Shown here one piece after another: positions 9,040 to 18,257 of a DNA stretch of 64,000 nucleotides. The first letter of the stretch is position 1; each line of letters starts with the position of its first letter. A program made the position numbers and the translations under genes. Source of the stretch: DASZQY01 sp963843565 (GTDB lineage: Bacteria; Pseudomonadota; Alphaproteobacteria; Rhizobiales; Kaistiaceae); NCBI GenBank assembly GCA_963843565.1, contig CAWJKY010000001.1, forward strand, positions 62,001 through 126,000. Direction: 5' to 3'. A model generated the notes under the pieces. That model was given only the letters and a program-made list of their open reading frames with translations, made no database searches and was not told the DNA's origin.

Positions 9040-9508
9040 GGGACACCAGCCCATATATTCGCAAGTATAGTGCGCGGCCGGCTGATGCTGTTTGACTGGC
9101 ATCAAACGAAGGAAACGCCGCAATTGCCGCAACCAGGCCGCGTGTCGCCCTCAAGCCGATCCTCAAAGAGTCGATTCGCCAGCTTCAAGATGCGCAATAC
9201 CGACGGCGTCCAGACAGACGAACTCGACCCGCTGATGGACCGGATCGCCGCGGAGCAGGCGGCGCTGGGAGCGTCGCGTCCGCGTCGCGCGCGGTGCCCT
9301 CGGGTTGCCGCCCTTGTCCAAAGTGGCATGCCGGTTGTGGCGATATTGCCACGCCGCCCCGTCATTTTGGCGCGCGGGCGCGGCTCTGCGCCGGGAATTC
9401 CGCCATTCGGGTTGAGCGGGCGCCGGCTGTCCCCGATATTGTCCGCTGAAACTCCACAAGATGCGGTCGGGGCCCGCGCGCTCCCGGCACGGACAGGGGG
9501 CGTCCGGA
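9040..9508. other. Intergenic region with duplicated epimerase tail
   Basis: This 469-base stretch between the small secreted protein and the autotransporter holds the second copy of the 120-base repeat. Just left of it, on the minus strand, AT-rich sequence around 9050-9070 (CATATATTCGCAAGTATAGT) is a possible promoter for the secreted protein. I see no other gene. Confidence 0.5.
9149..9269 (+). pseudogene. Remnant copy of epimerase C-terminus (direct repeat copy 2)
   Basis: Bases 9149-9269 match 8325-8444 closely, including the codons for RNTDGVQTDELDPLMDRIAAEQ. A single added T in GATTCGCC shifts the frame relative to copy 1 and no start codon or preceding epimerase sequence is present, so this is a non-functional fragment left by duplication or recombination. 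Confidence 0.85.
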
Positions 9509-12037
9509 ATGGTTCTTTCGAAATCGCGCCGGCTTGGCGCTCTGGCGACGGCCGCGGTCGCATTTGCGGGCCTCGCCGTTCTGCCTCAGTCGGCGCTGGC
9601 CGATTGCGCGCTCGACGTCACCATGACGATCGCCACCTGCACCGGCGCGGGAACGACCGCCGACGGTGTCGAGGTCGGCACCGACTTCAACACACCGGGC
9701 TTCGGCGGCCTGGTCGATACGGTCAACGTCAACTCTCTCACCGCCGACATCGTGCCGGCGAGCGGGCTGTACGGTGTCTGGGCCGGGAGCAACAGCTCCA
9801 TAACGGTCAATGTCGACACGGGTTCGTACGCGATCCGGACAACGGGTGCGAACGCGAAAGGCATTTACGCGACGACGAGCGGGTTGGACAAGACCGTGAC
9901 CGTCAACAGCAAGGGTTCGATCGTCACGGAGGGACAGTACGCCGACGGCATCAATGCGGTGGACAACTTCGGGGGCGGTGCGGTCACGGTCGACAATGCC
10001 GCGTCTGTGACGACGACGGGCAATACGGCTTCCGGCATTTACGTGTCGACAGGTACCGGCACGCCGATCACCCTCACCAACTCGGGCAAGATCGTCACGA
10101 GCGGCTATGGCAGCAAGGGCATCGTCGGATCTACCTACGCCGGCTCGGTCGTGCTGATGAATACGGGTGAGGTGACGACCAGCGGTGACAATGCTTCGGC
10201 CATCGCTGCTGCCACCACCGTCGCCGGCAATCCGATCAAGCTGACGAATTCCGGTGCCTTGAAAACCACCGGTCTCACGAACAGCTTCGGGATCGTCGTG
10301 TCTTCCCACAGTTCGACGACCATCGACAATTCCGGGAGCGTCACATCCGTCGGCTACGCCCTGTACGCGCTGATGGGTGGGGCCGATGCCCCGCTCACGG
10401 TGACAAACACCGGTACCTTCACGAGCTCCGGGCCCACGACCATCTTCATCAGTTCGGCGGACTCGACGGCCATCTTCAACAACAGCGGCACGGTCAACGG
10501 CGGCGTCCAGTTTTCTGCGACGGCGGACAGCGCGTTCAACAATCTCGCAGGCGGGTTGTTCAATATCGGTGCGACCAACGCCATCCCGACGCTGAATAAC
10601 GCTGGAACCCTGGCCCCGGGCGGCGTCGGAACGGCGATGACGAGCATGCTCACCGGCGACGTAGTGCAGACCACCGGTGGCGTGTTCGCCACCGATATCG
10701 CGTTCGGCGGGACCTCCGACCGGCTCGACATCACCGGCACCGCCAATCTCGCCGGCTCGCTGGTGCCCAATATCCTGAATCCGCTGGAGCTGGTGCCCGG
10801 CCAGTTGCCGACCGTCACCGTCCTCACCGCGACCAACGGCATCACGAACAGCGGCATCTCGGCGATGGATCTCGCGATCCTCGACTACACGCTGGGCTTC
10901 CCCGACGCGAACACCATGACGCTCAGCGGCGTGCTCAACTACGCGCCGGCAGGGCTCAACGCGAACGGCCTTGCGGTCGGCGGCATCTTCAACGCCGTGC
11001 AGACGGCGCAGACGGGCGAGCTCGATTCGCTCGTCCCGGGCCTCTTCACGCTGACCGCGATCAGCCAGCTCCAGTCGGCCTACGATCAGCTCTCGCCGGG
11101 CGCGTCAGGCATGGCGCAGAACGCGGCGGTGCTCGCCGCGCAATCGATGAGCGACACGCTGAACAGCTGTCACACAAACGTCGCCGGGTCGGCGATCCCG
11201 GGCGAGGGCCGCTGCCTGTGGCTGCTGCCCGATGCGGCGTTCGTCGACTACGGGGCGAGGCCGAGCGCGGTCGGCTTCAACGATTCGGAGACCGGGATCA
11301 GCGGTGGCGGACAGTTGGCGCTGACCGACAACATCATGATCGGTGCGGCGTTTGGCTACCGGCGCTCGGACCTCTCCACCACGGCGGGCGGCAAGGTCGG
11401 CGCCGACTTCGTCAACGGTGGTGGCGTCGTGAAGTTCGTCAATGGGCCGTTCTACGTGTCGGGCTCGGTTGTCGGCGGCACCGGCGGCGAGACGCTGTCG
11501 CGGTCGGTCACCTTCGGCGGGTTGTCGCTGAAGCCGACCGCCAAGACGAACGCGTCGTACGTCGGCGCCAATGCGCGGTTCGCCTATGCGTTCGATGTCG
11601 GCAACTCGTTCTACGTGAAGCCGTTCGTGGACGTCAGCTACGTGCACGCGGCGACCGACGGCTACACGGAGACGGGCGGCGGCGCCGCCAATCTGACCGT
11701 CGCCGGGTCCAGCCAGGACACCTACGGCGCGACACCCATGATCGAAGTCGGTGGCGCCTTCGCCGGCCCCGGCGGCGGCACGTTGCGTCCCCATGTCGGC
11801 GTCGGCGTGACCGTCTCGAACGGCGCCAGCAACACCCAGATGGCGAGCTTTGTGTCGGCGCCCTCGATGGCGCCGTTCGCCGTTACGTCATCGCTCCCGA
11901 AGACGCTGGTCGATGCGACCGCCGGGCTGGAGTACGTCGGCAACGCCGGGCTCAGCGGCAAGGTCGCCTATCACGGCCGCTTCGCCGACGACTTCAGCGA
12001 CAACACGGTCAGTCTCAAGCTGGCGAAGATGTTCTGA
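9509..12037 (+). CDS. Type V autotransporter
   Basis: An 842-residue self-exporting surface protein. A signal peptide covers about residues 1-31 (ending LPQSALA). The passenger (about 32-540) is built of repeated Thr/Ser/Asn/Gly-rich units such as ITLTNSGKIVTSG, VVLMNTGEVTTSGDNAS and IKLTNSGALKTTG, typical of a beta-helix. The C-terminal 270 or so residues form the translocator barrel, with alternating aromatic strands and a terminal Phe (LKLAKMF) for recognition by the Bam complex. Two cysteines near the passenger-barrel junction (NSCHTN and EGRCLW) could form a disulphide. The ATG at 9509 starts the signal peptide; no strong ribosome site is visible. Ligand unknown. Confidence 0.88.
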   Translation: MVLSKSRRLGALATAAVAFAGLAVLPQSALADCALDVTMTIATCTGAGTTADGVEVGTDFNTPGFGGLVDTVNVNSLTADIVPASGLYGVWAGSNSSITVNVDTGSYAIRTTGANAKGIYATTSGLDKTVTVNSKGSIVTEGQYADGINAVDNFGGGAVTVDNAASVTTTGNTASGIYVSTGTGTPITLTNSGKIVTSGYGSKGIVGSTYAGSVVLMNTGEVTTSGDNASAIAAATTVAGNPIKLTNSGALKTTGLTNSFGIVVSSHSSTTIDNSGSVTSVGYALYALMGGADAPLTVTNTGTFTSSGPTTIFISSADSTAIFNNSGTVNGGVQFSATADSAFNNLAGGLFNIGATNAIPTLNNAGTLAPGGVGTAMTSMLTGDVVQTTGGVFATDIAFGGTSDRLDITGTANLAGSLVPNILNPLELVPGQLPTVTVLTATNGITNSGISAMDLAILDYTLGFPDANTMTLSGVLNYAPAGLNANGLAVGGIFNAVQTAQTGELDSLVPGLFTLTAISQLQSAYDQLSPGASGMAQNAAVLAAQSMSDTLNSCHTNVAGSAIPGEGRCLWLLPDAAFVDYGARPSAVGFNDSETGISGGGQLALTDNIMIGAAFGYRRSDLSTTAGGKVGADFVNGGGVVKFVNGPFYVSGSVVGGTGGETLSRSVTFGGLSLKPTAKTNASYVGANARFAYAFDVGNSFYVKPFVDVSYVHAATDGYTETGGGAANLTVAGSSQDTYGATPMIEVGGAFAGPGGGTLRPHVGVGVTVSNGASNTQMASFVSAPSMAPFAVTSSLPKTLVDATAGLEYVGNAGLSGKVAYHGRFADDFSDNTVSLKLAKMF

Positions 12038-12214
12038 GCGCGTCCGACATGCTGGTTCGCCTGTCGCGACGACAAGGCCGGTGGATGCCTGCCGAGGGTG
12101 CCGACGGGCACTCCACCGCCGGTTGTCTCAGGTCAATGCGGAAAATTCCGCGTCTGACATGATTCGCCGAAGTGAGCGGGGCGGCCAGGCCGCGCCGCGC
12201 GTGGCAATGGGATC

Positions 12215-12877
12215 ATGGAGCGGACACCGACCCGCCTGATCAATCCGGAGACGCGGACCACCACCGCGGTCCTCGGTGTCATGCTCGCGATTGCCGGGTT
12301 CCACCACGGCGTCCTCGAAATCATCCAGGGCAATCAGTCGACCGGCGCCCTGTTCTTCATGGCAGTCGTTCCCGGCCAGTTGATGTGGCCGGAGGGGACG
12401 GAAGGGGCGTTCACGCTCATCCCGAACTTCCTGATGACGGGCGTTGTCGCATGCATTGTCGCGCTGGCCGCAGCCGCCTTCGCATGGGTCGATCTGGATC
12501 GGCCGTACGCACCGCAGATCTTCCTGCTGCTGTTCGTGCTCCTGACGCTGGTCGGCGGCGGCATCGGCCACATCGCGTTCTTCATTCCGGTGTGGGCCTA
12601 TGCGACGCGCATCGACAAGCCGCTCACCGGCTGGCGCAAGATTATCCCCCCGGGCGTTCGCACAACCCTTGCCCGCTTGTGGCGGCCTCTGCTGGTGCTG
12701 ACGGTGATTGCCTTCGCGATCGCGCTGGAGATTTCGATCTTCGGGATCGTCGCCGGCCTTGGCGAAGAGCAGACCGTGCTGTGGATCTGCTGGTCGTTCC
12801 TCGGCGTCGCGTGGCTCATGATCCACGCGACCTATGCCGCCGGTGCGGCCGCCGATATCGCGGCGCGGGCGGCCTAA
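12215..12877 (+). CDS. Multi-pass membrane protein, unknown
   Basis: A 220-residue integral membrane protein with about five hydrophobic segments (near residues 18-36, 45-60, 72-93, 103-127, 158-180 and 187-210, the second being weak). The opening TAVLGVMLAIAGFHHGVLEI and the middle GGGIGHIAFFIPVWAYATRI are distinctive but I cannot assign a family. It follows the autotransporter by 177 bases and its stop overlaps that of the convergent acetyltransferase gene by four bases. Function is unknown. Confidence 0.7.
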   Translation: MERTPTRLINPETRTTTAVLGVMLAIAGFHHGVLEIIQGNQSTGALFFMAVVPGQLMWPEGTEGAFTLIPNFLMTGVVACIVALAAAAFAWVDLDRPYAPQIFLLLFVLLTLVGGGIGHIAFFIPVWAYATRIDKPLTGWRKIIPPGVRTTLARLWRPLLVLTVIAFAIALEISIFGIVAGLGEEQTVLWICWSFLGVAWLMIHATYAAGAAADIAARAA

Positions 12878-13392
12878 GCCGCCAGCGCAACCCGCTCGAC
12901 CGGTTCACCGGTCGCCACGATCGGGCCCGCCGCTGCGACAAGCGCGCCCGCGGCAAATTCCAGCCCGAGAAAGCGCCGCCGCTCGACCGGTGCCGGCATG
13001 ACGAGGCCGCCGGTCGCTGCCGCGGTGAAGCCGAAGCGTTCGTAATACTCCGGGTCGCCGACAAGGATGATGCCGCGGTGGCCGAGGTCGGCCGCCCGGG
13101 CGAGCGCCAGCCGCATGAGCCCGGACCCGACCCCGTCGCCCTGAACGGCTGGATCGACGGCGAGCGGTCCGAGGAGCAGGGCAGGGGTGCCGCCGGCTTC
13201 CACGTTCCACAGGCGCACCGTGCCGACCAGCGCGGTGTCCGTGCGCGCCACCAGCGCCAGGCCGCGGGCCGGCAGCCGCCCGCGGCGCAGACGTTCGGAA
13301 GGTTTCAGGCGGCGGGCCTTGCCCATCGCCCGGTCGAGCAGGGCTTCCCGGGCGCCGGCCTCGGCCGGCGCCTCATCGGCGAAGTGGATCAT
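12874..13392 (-). CDS. GNAT-family N-acetyltransferase
   Basis: A 172-residue acetyl-CoA-dependent acetyltransferase resembling the YhbS group. The acetyl-CoA loop lies in LGPLAVDPAVQGDGVGSGLM (V-x-x-x-x-Q-x-x-G-x-G/S), and GDPEYYERFGF is the typical later motif of YhbS-like proteins. The substrate is not predictable. The gene sits 10 bases downstream of ornithine decarboxylase on the same strand, so the two are probably one operon; acetylation of a polyamine is an attractive guess but the sequence is not of the spermidine acetyltransferase type. Confidence 0.82.
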   Translation of the reverse strand: MIHFADEAPAEAGAREALLDRAMGKARRLKPSERLRRGRLPARGLALVARTDTALVGTVRLWNVEAGGTPALLLGPLAVDPAVQGDGVGSGLMRLALARAADLGHRGIILVGDPEYYERFGFTAAATGGLVMPAPVERRRFLGLEFAAGALVAAAGPIVATGEPVERVALAA

Positions 13393-13402
13393 CGTCTTCG
13401 CC

Positions 13403-14533
13403 TCAAATCACGTACGACTTGAGGGGGTCGAAGCCGTTGAAGGCGACCGAGGCGTAGGTGGTCGTGTAGGCGCCGGTTCCTTCGATCAGCACCTCGTCGC
13501 CGATTGCCAGCGACACCGGCAACTCGTACGGCGTCTTCTCGTAGAGGACGTCGACCGAATCGCAGGTTGGCCCGGCGATGACGCAAGGGCTCTTCTCGCC
13601 GTGGTCGTGGACGGTGCGGATCGGGTAGCGGATCGCCTCGTCCATGGTCTCGGCGAGGCCGCCGAACTTGCCGATGTCGAGATAGACCCAGCGCACCTCG
13701 TCGGCTTCTGCCTTCTTCGAGATCAGCACGACCTCGGCCTTGATGACACCGGCGTCGCCGACCATGCCGCGGCCGGGCTCGATGATCGTCTCGGGGATGC
13801 GGTTGCCGAAGTGCTTGGCGAGGGCGGCGTGGATGGCGCGGCCGTAGGTCCTCACCAGCGGGATCTTCTTCAGGTACCTGGCCGGGAAGCCGCCGCCGAG
13901 GTTGACCATGCGCAGCTGGATGCCGCGCTCCGACAGGGTGCGGAAGATATCGGCGGTGGCGTGCAGGGCGGCGTCCCAGGCGCCCGGATTGGGCTGCTGG
14001 GAGCCGACGTGGAAGGAGATGCCGAAGGCGTCGAGGCCGAGCTGATGGGCGTGCTCGAGGACACCGATCGCCATCTCCGGCTCGCAGCCGAACTTCCGGG
14101 ACAGCGGCCAGTCGGCGCCGTCGCCGGCGCACAGGATCCGGCAGAAGACCTGCGCGCCGGGCGCGGCGCGGGCGATCTTCTCGACCTCCTCGCGGCAGTC
14201 GACGGCGAACAAACGGACGCCGCGGGCGCGCGCTTCCGCGATGTCGCGCTCCTTCTTGATGGTGTTGCCGTAGGAGATGCGCTGGGGCGTGGCGCCGGCG
14301 TTGAGCGCCATGTCGATCTCGGCGACGGAGGCGCAGTCGAACGAGGAGCCCAGCGAAGCCAGCAGCTTGAGGATCTCCGGTGCCGGGTTGGCCTTGACCG
14401 CGTAGAAGACGCGACTGTCGGGCATCGCCTTGGCGAAGGCGAGGTAATTGTCGCGGACGACCTCGGTATCGACCACGAGGCAGGGGCCTTCGGGTCGTCG
14501 GTCGCGCAGGAAATCGCGGATACGGTCGGTCAT
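13403..14533 (-). CDS. Ornithine decarboxylase (fold type III, group IV)
   Basis: Removes CO2 from ornithine to give putrescine, using pyridoxal phosphate. The 376-residue length and domain order (alanine-racemase-like barrel, then beta domain) match eukaryote-type ODC found in alphaproteobacteria. The PLP lysine is Lys47 in FYAVKANP; the phosphate loop is NLGGGFPARY, the substrate region EPGRGMVGDAG, and CDSVDVL carries the active-site Cys-Asp pair. Some relatives also act on lysine. I chose the ATG at 14533 (GGGGAG ten bases upstream) over a TTG at 14551. A long leader lies upstream. Product putrescine would feed homospermidine synthase. Confidence 0.9.
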   Translation of the reverse strand: MTDRIRDFLRDRRPEGPCLVVDTEVVRDNYLAFAKAMPDSRVFYAVKANPAPEILKLLASLGSSFDCASVAEIDMALNAGATPQRISYGNTIKKERDIAEARARGVRLFAVDCREEVEKIARAAPGAQVFCRILCAGDGADWPLSRKFGCEPEMAIGVLEHAHQLGLDAFGISFHVGSQQPNPGAWDAALHATADIFRTLSERGIQLRMVNLGGGFPARYLKKIPLVRTYGRAIHAALAKHFGNRIPETIIEPGRGMVGDAGVIKAEVVLISKKAEADEVRWVYLDIGKFGGLAETMDEAIRYPIRTVHDHGEKSPCVIAGPTCDSVDVLYEKTPYELPVSLAIGDEVLIEGTGAYTTTYASVAFNGFDPLKSYVI

Positions 14534-14995
14534 TCTCAGGGTACTCCCCAAGCGTCAACGGGTTGAAACCGCCGGTGCGCGGGACTTCCGGGCGATCGCG
14601 ATGGAGACGAGTCGCGCCGAAACCTCGAACACCGGTTTGCCGGCTCATCGCCAGCTGGTTTTCCGGTTGGCAGTCGGAAGGCGGACAGGGCTGTCCGGTC
14701 TTTCGCTGCCTTCGCTTGGAGCGGGAGAACCCGTTCCGCACGGCCGGCAAGAGTAGATGCCTCTTCAGTGACCCCGGTTTTTGGACAACCGGCAGAGACC
14801 AAAAAAGCCCGCTACGTCGTTGCTTTAAGTCGCGTCCTTCGAAGCGTCCGGGATCTACCCGGCGGTTCGCCCTCGGACTTTGCTGCGACCACAGGCACGT
14901 GCGAATTTGGGCAGGCGCGTACGTAGTCGTGAAAAGTTACGCAATCAAGAAATTTCTGTGTCACGAGCAAGAAATCTTCGAGGAGGGGTCCGCCG
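14534..14995. other. Long gap: candidate ornithine decarboxylase leader
   Basis: This 462-base stretch separates the divergent ornithine decarboxylase and cupin genes and contains no convincing ORF. On the minus strand it would give a leader with several possible stems (for example CCGGTT at 14774-14779 pairing with AACCGG at 14787-14792). Alphaproteobacterial ornithine decarboxylase genes often carry the structured speF leader RNA; the position fits, but I cannot confirm the consensus by eye. The right end supplies the cupin ribosome site GAGGAGGGG. Confidence 0.4.
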
Positions 14996-15388
14996 ATGAC
15001 CGACTTCGCCACCCGCATGCTCGCCGAGGCGCCCGACGCGATCGCGCCGGACGGCTCCGAGGTGCGCCTGCTCGCGGCCACGGCGCGCGGCAGCATGGCT
15101 CATTTCCGCTTGCCGGCGGGCGCCGTGTCAAAGCCGGTCGCCCACCAGACCGTCGAGGAGCTCTGGTACTTCGTCGCCGGGCGCGGCGAGATGTGGCGGC
15201 GCGACGGGCATGGCGAGGCGACGGTTTCCGTTTATCCCGGCGTCTCGATCTCGATACCCCTCGGCACGGCGTTCCAGTTCCGCGCCGGCGGGGAGGGGCC
15301 GCTGGAGGCGGTGGGCGTCACCATGCCGCCGTGGCCAGGGATGGAGGAGGCGGTGCCGGCCGAAGGCATCTGGCCGGCGCCGGCGTGA
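14996..15388 (+). CDS. Cupin-domain protein
   Basis: A 130-residue small cupin. The first cupin motif is seen around VAHQTVEELWYFVAGRGEMW, with a His-Glu pair suited to metal binding, and the second around VYPGVSISIPLGTAFQFR. The substrate is unknown. A very strong ribosome site (GAGGAGGGG) lies eight bases before the ATG at 14996. It stands alone, divergent from ornithine decarboxylase and convergent with the DUF1801 gene. Confidence 0.8.
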   Translation: MTDFATRMLAEAPDAIAPDGSEVRLLAATARGSMAHFRLPAGAVSKPVAHQTVEELWYFVAGRGEMWRRDGHGEATVSVYPGVSISIPLGTAFQFRAGGEGPLEAVGVTMPPWPGMEEAVPAEGIWPAPA

Positions 15389-15391
15389 GCC

Positions 15392-15841
15392 TCAGCTGAC
15401 GGCCTTCTTCACCAGCGCGGCGATCTTCTTCTCGGCGTCGGGGTTCAGTGTCTTCAGGGCGAAGCTGGTCGGCCACATGGACCCGTCGTCGAGGTTCGCC
15501 TGATCGCTGAAGCCCAGGGTCGAGTAGCGCGCCTTGAACTTCCCGGACTCCTGGAAGAAGCAGACGATCTTGTCGCTGCGGGCGTAGGCCGGCATGCCGT
15601 ACCAGGTCTTGGGCGTGAGGTCGGGCGCGCTGGCCGTGACGATCTCATGGACCCTTTTGGCCATCGCCCGGTCCGGCTCTTTCATCGCCGCGATCTTGGC
15701 AAGCACCTCGGCCTCGCCGTCCTGCCTGGAGCGCTTGCCGCGCTGCGCCTTCAGCTCGGCGGCGCGCTCCTTCATCGCGGCGCGCTCCTCGGCGGAGAAC
15801 CCCTTGGACGAGGTCCTTGCCGGTTTGCGGGCGGTCTTCAT
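15392..15841 (-). CDS. DUF1801-type protein
   Basis: A 149-residue cytosolic protein with a basic N-terminal tail rich in Lys and Ala and a DUF1801/YdhG-like domain (PKTWYGMPAYARSDKIVCFF, then FKARYSTLGFSDQANLDDG). This fold is related to frataxin-like proteins, but its role is not established. Its start overlaps the end of the SRPBCC gene by four bases (ATGA), so it is the last gene of an ArsR-SRPBCC-DUF1801 operon, an arrangement often seen for this family. Confidence 0.78.
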   Translation of the reverse strand: MKTARKPARTSSKGFSAEERAAMKERAAELKAQRGKRSRQDGEAEVLAKIAAMKEPDRAMAKRVHEIVTASAPDLTPKTWYGMPAYARSDKIVCFFQESGKFKARYSTLGFSDQANLDDGSMWPTSFALKTLNPDAEKKIAALVKKAVS

Positions 15842-16269
15842 TGCGCGCCTCCTTCCAGCGTCTTGACGAGGTTGCCGAGAATGGCCGGCCAGCCGTTCTT
15901 CATGGCTTCCATGACCTTGCTGCCCTCGTCGAACTGGTCGTGGACCAGCGTGAGCTTCACGCCATCAGTCTCTGGCTCGATGGTGAAAGTGGCGCGCGAC
16001 GGGCGCTCACCTTTCAGCGGAGCGTAGCCGATTTCCGTCCACTCGAAGGAGAGCGTGCGTGGCCGGTCGGCGACGAGCACTTTGCCTCTGTCGGGATCGC
16101 CCATTCCTTCGGGCTTCACGAACGTGATGGGGGAGCCGACCTGCCAGTCGCTCTCCAGCCGCGTTCCGTACCAGAAGCGCTCGGTGAAGGCCGGGTCGGT
16201 CAGCGCTTGCCAGACCTTCTCCGGTGTTGTGCGGATGTGGTGGACGTACACCAGTTCAGGCTTTGCCAT
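15838..16269 (-). CDS. SRPBCC (AHSA1-like) protein
   Basis: A 143-residue protein of the START/Bet v1-like superfamily. The opening VYVHHIRTTPEKVWQALTDP and later FEWTEIGYAPLKGERPSRAT and LTLVHDQF are typical of the AHSA1 group, which forms a hydrophobic cavity for small ligands. It overlaps the ArsR gene upstream by 14 bases and the DUF1801 gene downstream by four, showing translational coupling in one operon. In such ArsR-SRPBCC pairs the substrate is generally unknown. Confidence 0.85.
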   Translation of the reverse strand: MAKPELVYVHHIRTTPEKVWQALTDPAFTERFWYGTRLESDWQVGSPITFVKPEGMGDPDRGKVLVADRPRTLSFEWTEIGYAPLKGERPSRATFTIEPETDGVKLTLVHDQFDEGSKVMEAMKNGWPAILGNLVKTLEGGAQ

Positions 16270-16579
16270 CGTCGTTCTCCTCTAACGCGCGCTTCAGGTC
16301 GCTCAGGGCCGCGATCCGCGCCTTCTCGTACTTGCCGATCCAACGGTCGTAGATCTCGCCGATCGGCACCGGGTTCAGGTAGTGCAGCTTCTCCCGCCCC
16401 CGGCGCACGGTCGCGACCAGGTTGGCTGCCTCCAGAATGTTCAGGTGCTTGGTCACCGCCTGCCGGCTCATGGCCAGGTGCTCGCACAGCGCGCCGAGCG
16501 TCTGGCCGTTCTCGGCGCGCAGCTTGTCGAGCAATTGCCGCCGGGTCGGGTCGGCGAGGGCCTTGAACACCTCGTCCAT
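16256..16579 (-). CDS. ArsR-family transcription regulator
   Basis: A 107-residue winged-helix repressor. DEVFKALADPTRRQLLDKLR is the standard first helix pair, and LCEHLAMSRQAVTKHLNIL the recognition helix; the C-terminal LNPVPIGEIYDRWIGKYEKA resembles members paired with SRPBCC proteins rather than metal sensors, and no cysteine metal site is visible. It heads the operon with the SRPBCC and DUF1801 genes and probably represses itself. The ATG at 16579 is chosen since the longer frame lacks family similarity. A 76-base gap with AT-rich TAAAAGGTTGCATG separates it from the divergent ggt gene. Confidence 0.85.
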   Translation of the reverse strand: MDEVFKALADPTRRQLLDKLRAENGQTLGALCEHLAMSRQAVTKHLNILEAANLVATVRRGREKLHYLNPVPIGEIYDRWIGKYEKARIAALSDLKRALEENDDGKA

Positions 16580-16655
16580 GGATCGACAATAGGCAACTAA
16601 AAGGTTGCATGTCAATCCCCCCTTTGCGGCGCCGAAATCGGATAGAAGAACCGCC

Positions 16656-18245
16656 ATGAGCGAGACCGTCACAGGCACGAAAGGCATGGTCAGCGCACCG
16701 CATCGGGCGGCCGCGGAGGCGGGCGCCGAGGTGCTGGCGGCCGGTGGCAACGCGCTCGAGGCGATGATCGCCGCGGCGGCGACCATCGCCGTCGTCTATC
16801 CGCACATGACCGGCATCGGCGGCGATGCCTTCTTCCTGATCGCGGAGCCGGGCAGGCCGCCGCGCGCCATCGATGCCTCAGGCGCCGCCGGGTCGCTCGC
16901 CACCCGCGCGCGCTACGCCAAGGCCGGCTACGACACGATGCCGGTGCGCGGCGCCGACGCGGCGCTGACCGTCGCCGGGGCGGTCTCCGGCTGGGGGCTT
17001 GCGGCGGAGATCGCCGCCGATCTTGGTGGCCGAATTCCCCGCGCCGAGTTGCTCGCCGACGCCATTCGCCGCGCCCGCGAGGGCACACCGGTGGTGGCCT
17101 CCCTGTCGCGCATGATCGCGGAGGACCGCGAGGCGCTGACCTCGGTGCCGGGCTTCGCCGCGGCGTTTCTTCCCGGCGGCAAGCTGCCCGAGGTCGGTTC
17201 GCTTCTGAAGCAGGAGCGCCTCGCCGACACCCTCGACCACATTGCCCACGCTGGCACCGAAGATTTCTACCGGGGCGACGTTGCCGTCGAGATCGCCGCC
17301 GATCTTGAGGCCGCGCAGGCGCCGATCACGCGCGCCGACCTCGCGGCGCACGAGGCGCGGCTGCGCGCGCCGCTGTCGCTGCGCCTCAAGGGCGTTACGC
17401 TCTTCAACACGCCGCCGCCGACGCAAGGGGTGGCGTCGCTCATCATCCTCGGTCTGTTCGATCGCCTCGGCGTCAAGCGCGGCGAGACCTTCGAACACAT
17501 TCACGGGCTGGTCGAAGCGACCAAGCGGGCCGCAGCCGTCCGCGACCGCGAGGTGGCCGATCCGGCGACCGCTGGCGACCTCGCGCCTTATCTCGAGGCC
17601 AGTTGGCTCGACGGCCAGGCAGACGCCATCAGCATGAGGCGGGCCACCGAACCAGTGCTCGCCTCCCACGACGGCGACACGGTCTACATGGGCGCCATCG
17701 ACCGGAACGGTCTCGCCGTCTCGTTCATCCAGTCGCTCTATTGGGAATTCGGCTCCGGCCTCCTTTTGCCGCGCACCGGCGTCCTCTGGCAGAACCGCGG
17801 CGCCGGCTTCTCGCTCGACCCTGCGTCGCGAAACGTCCTCACCCCGGGCCGCAAGCCGTTCCACACGCTGAACCCGGCTTTCGCCCGCTTCGATGACGGC
17901 CGCGCCATGGTCTACGGCTCCATGGGTGGCGACGGCCAGCCACAGTTCCAGGCGGCGGTCTTCACTCGCCATGCGCGCTTCGGCATGGACCTCGGCGCCG
18001 CGCTCGACGCGCCGCGCTGGCGGCTTGGGCGGACGTGGGGCGCTTCGGAAACCGACCTTGCCGTGGAGAACCGGTTCGATCCGGACGTCATCGCGGCGCT
18101 GGAGCGCGCCGGCCATCAGGTCCGTGTGCTGCCGGAGGCGTATTCGCCCGGCATGGGCCACGCCGGCGCAGTCGTGCGCCGTGCCGACGGGCAGATCATG
18201 GGCGCCGCCGATCCACGCTCCGACGGCGCGGCGGTCGGCGGATAG
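16656..18245 (+). CDS. ggt: Gamma-glutamyltransferase family protein
   Basis: A 529-residue Ntn-hydrolase that would hydrolyse or transfer gamma-glutamyl groups, for example from glutathione. N-terminal MVSAPHRAAAEAGAEVLAAG and MTGIGGDAFFLI are classic. The self-cleavage and catalytic threonine is probably Thr342 in DGDTVYMGAID, and MGGDGQPQFQ near the C-terminus fits the family. No signal peptide is visible, unlike periplasmic Ggt, and the length is slightly short, so it may act in the cytosol on a different gamma-glutamyl or acyl substrate. The ATG at 16656 has AGAAGAA upstream. An amidase gene follows after 12 bases. Confidence 0.85.
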   Translation: MSETVTGTKGMVSAPHRAAAEAGAEVLAAGGNALEAMIAAAATIAVVYPHMTGIGGDAFFLIAEPGRPPRAIDASGAAGSLATRARYAKAGYDTMPVRGADAALTVAGAVSGWGLAAEIAADLGGRIPRAELLADAIRRAREGTPVVASLSRMIAEDREALTSVPGFAAAFLPGGKLPEVGSLLKQERLADTLDHIAHAGTEDFYRGDVAVEIAADLEAAQAPITRADLAAHEARLRAPLSLRLKGVTLFNTPPPTQGVASLIILGLFDRLGVKRGETFEHIHGLVEATKRAAAVRDREVADPATAGDLAPYLEASWLDGQADAISMRRATEPVLASHDGDTVYMGAIDRNGLAVSFIQSLYWEFGSGLLLPRTGVLWQNRGAGFSLDPASRNVLTPGRKPFHTLNPAFARFDDGRAMVYGSMGGDGQPQFQAAVFTRHARFGMDLGAALDAPRWRLGRTWGASETDLAVENRFDPDVIAALERAGHQVRVLPEAYSPGMGHAGAVVRRADGQIMGAADPRSDGAAVGG

Positions 18246-18257
18246 GAGGAAACCCTG

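Noticed and set aside
12078..12122. Hairpin after the autotransporter gene as a terminator
   Set aside because: The stem is interrupted and there is no T-run; too weak to list.
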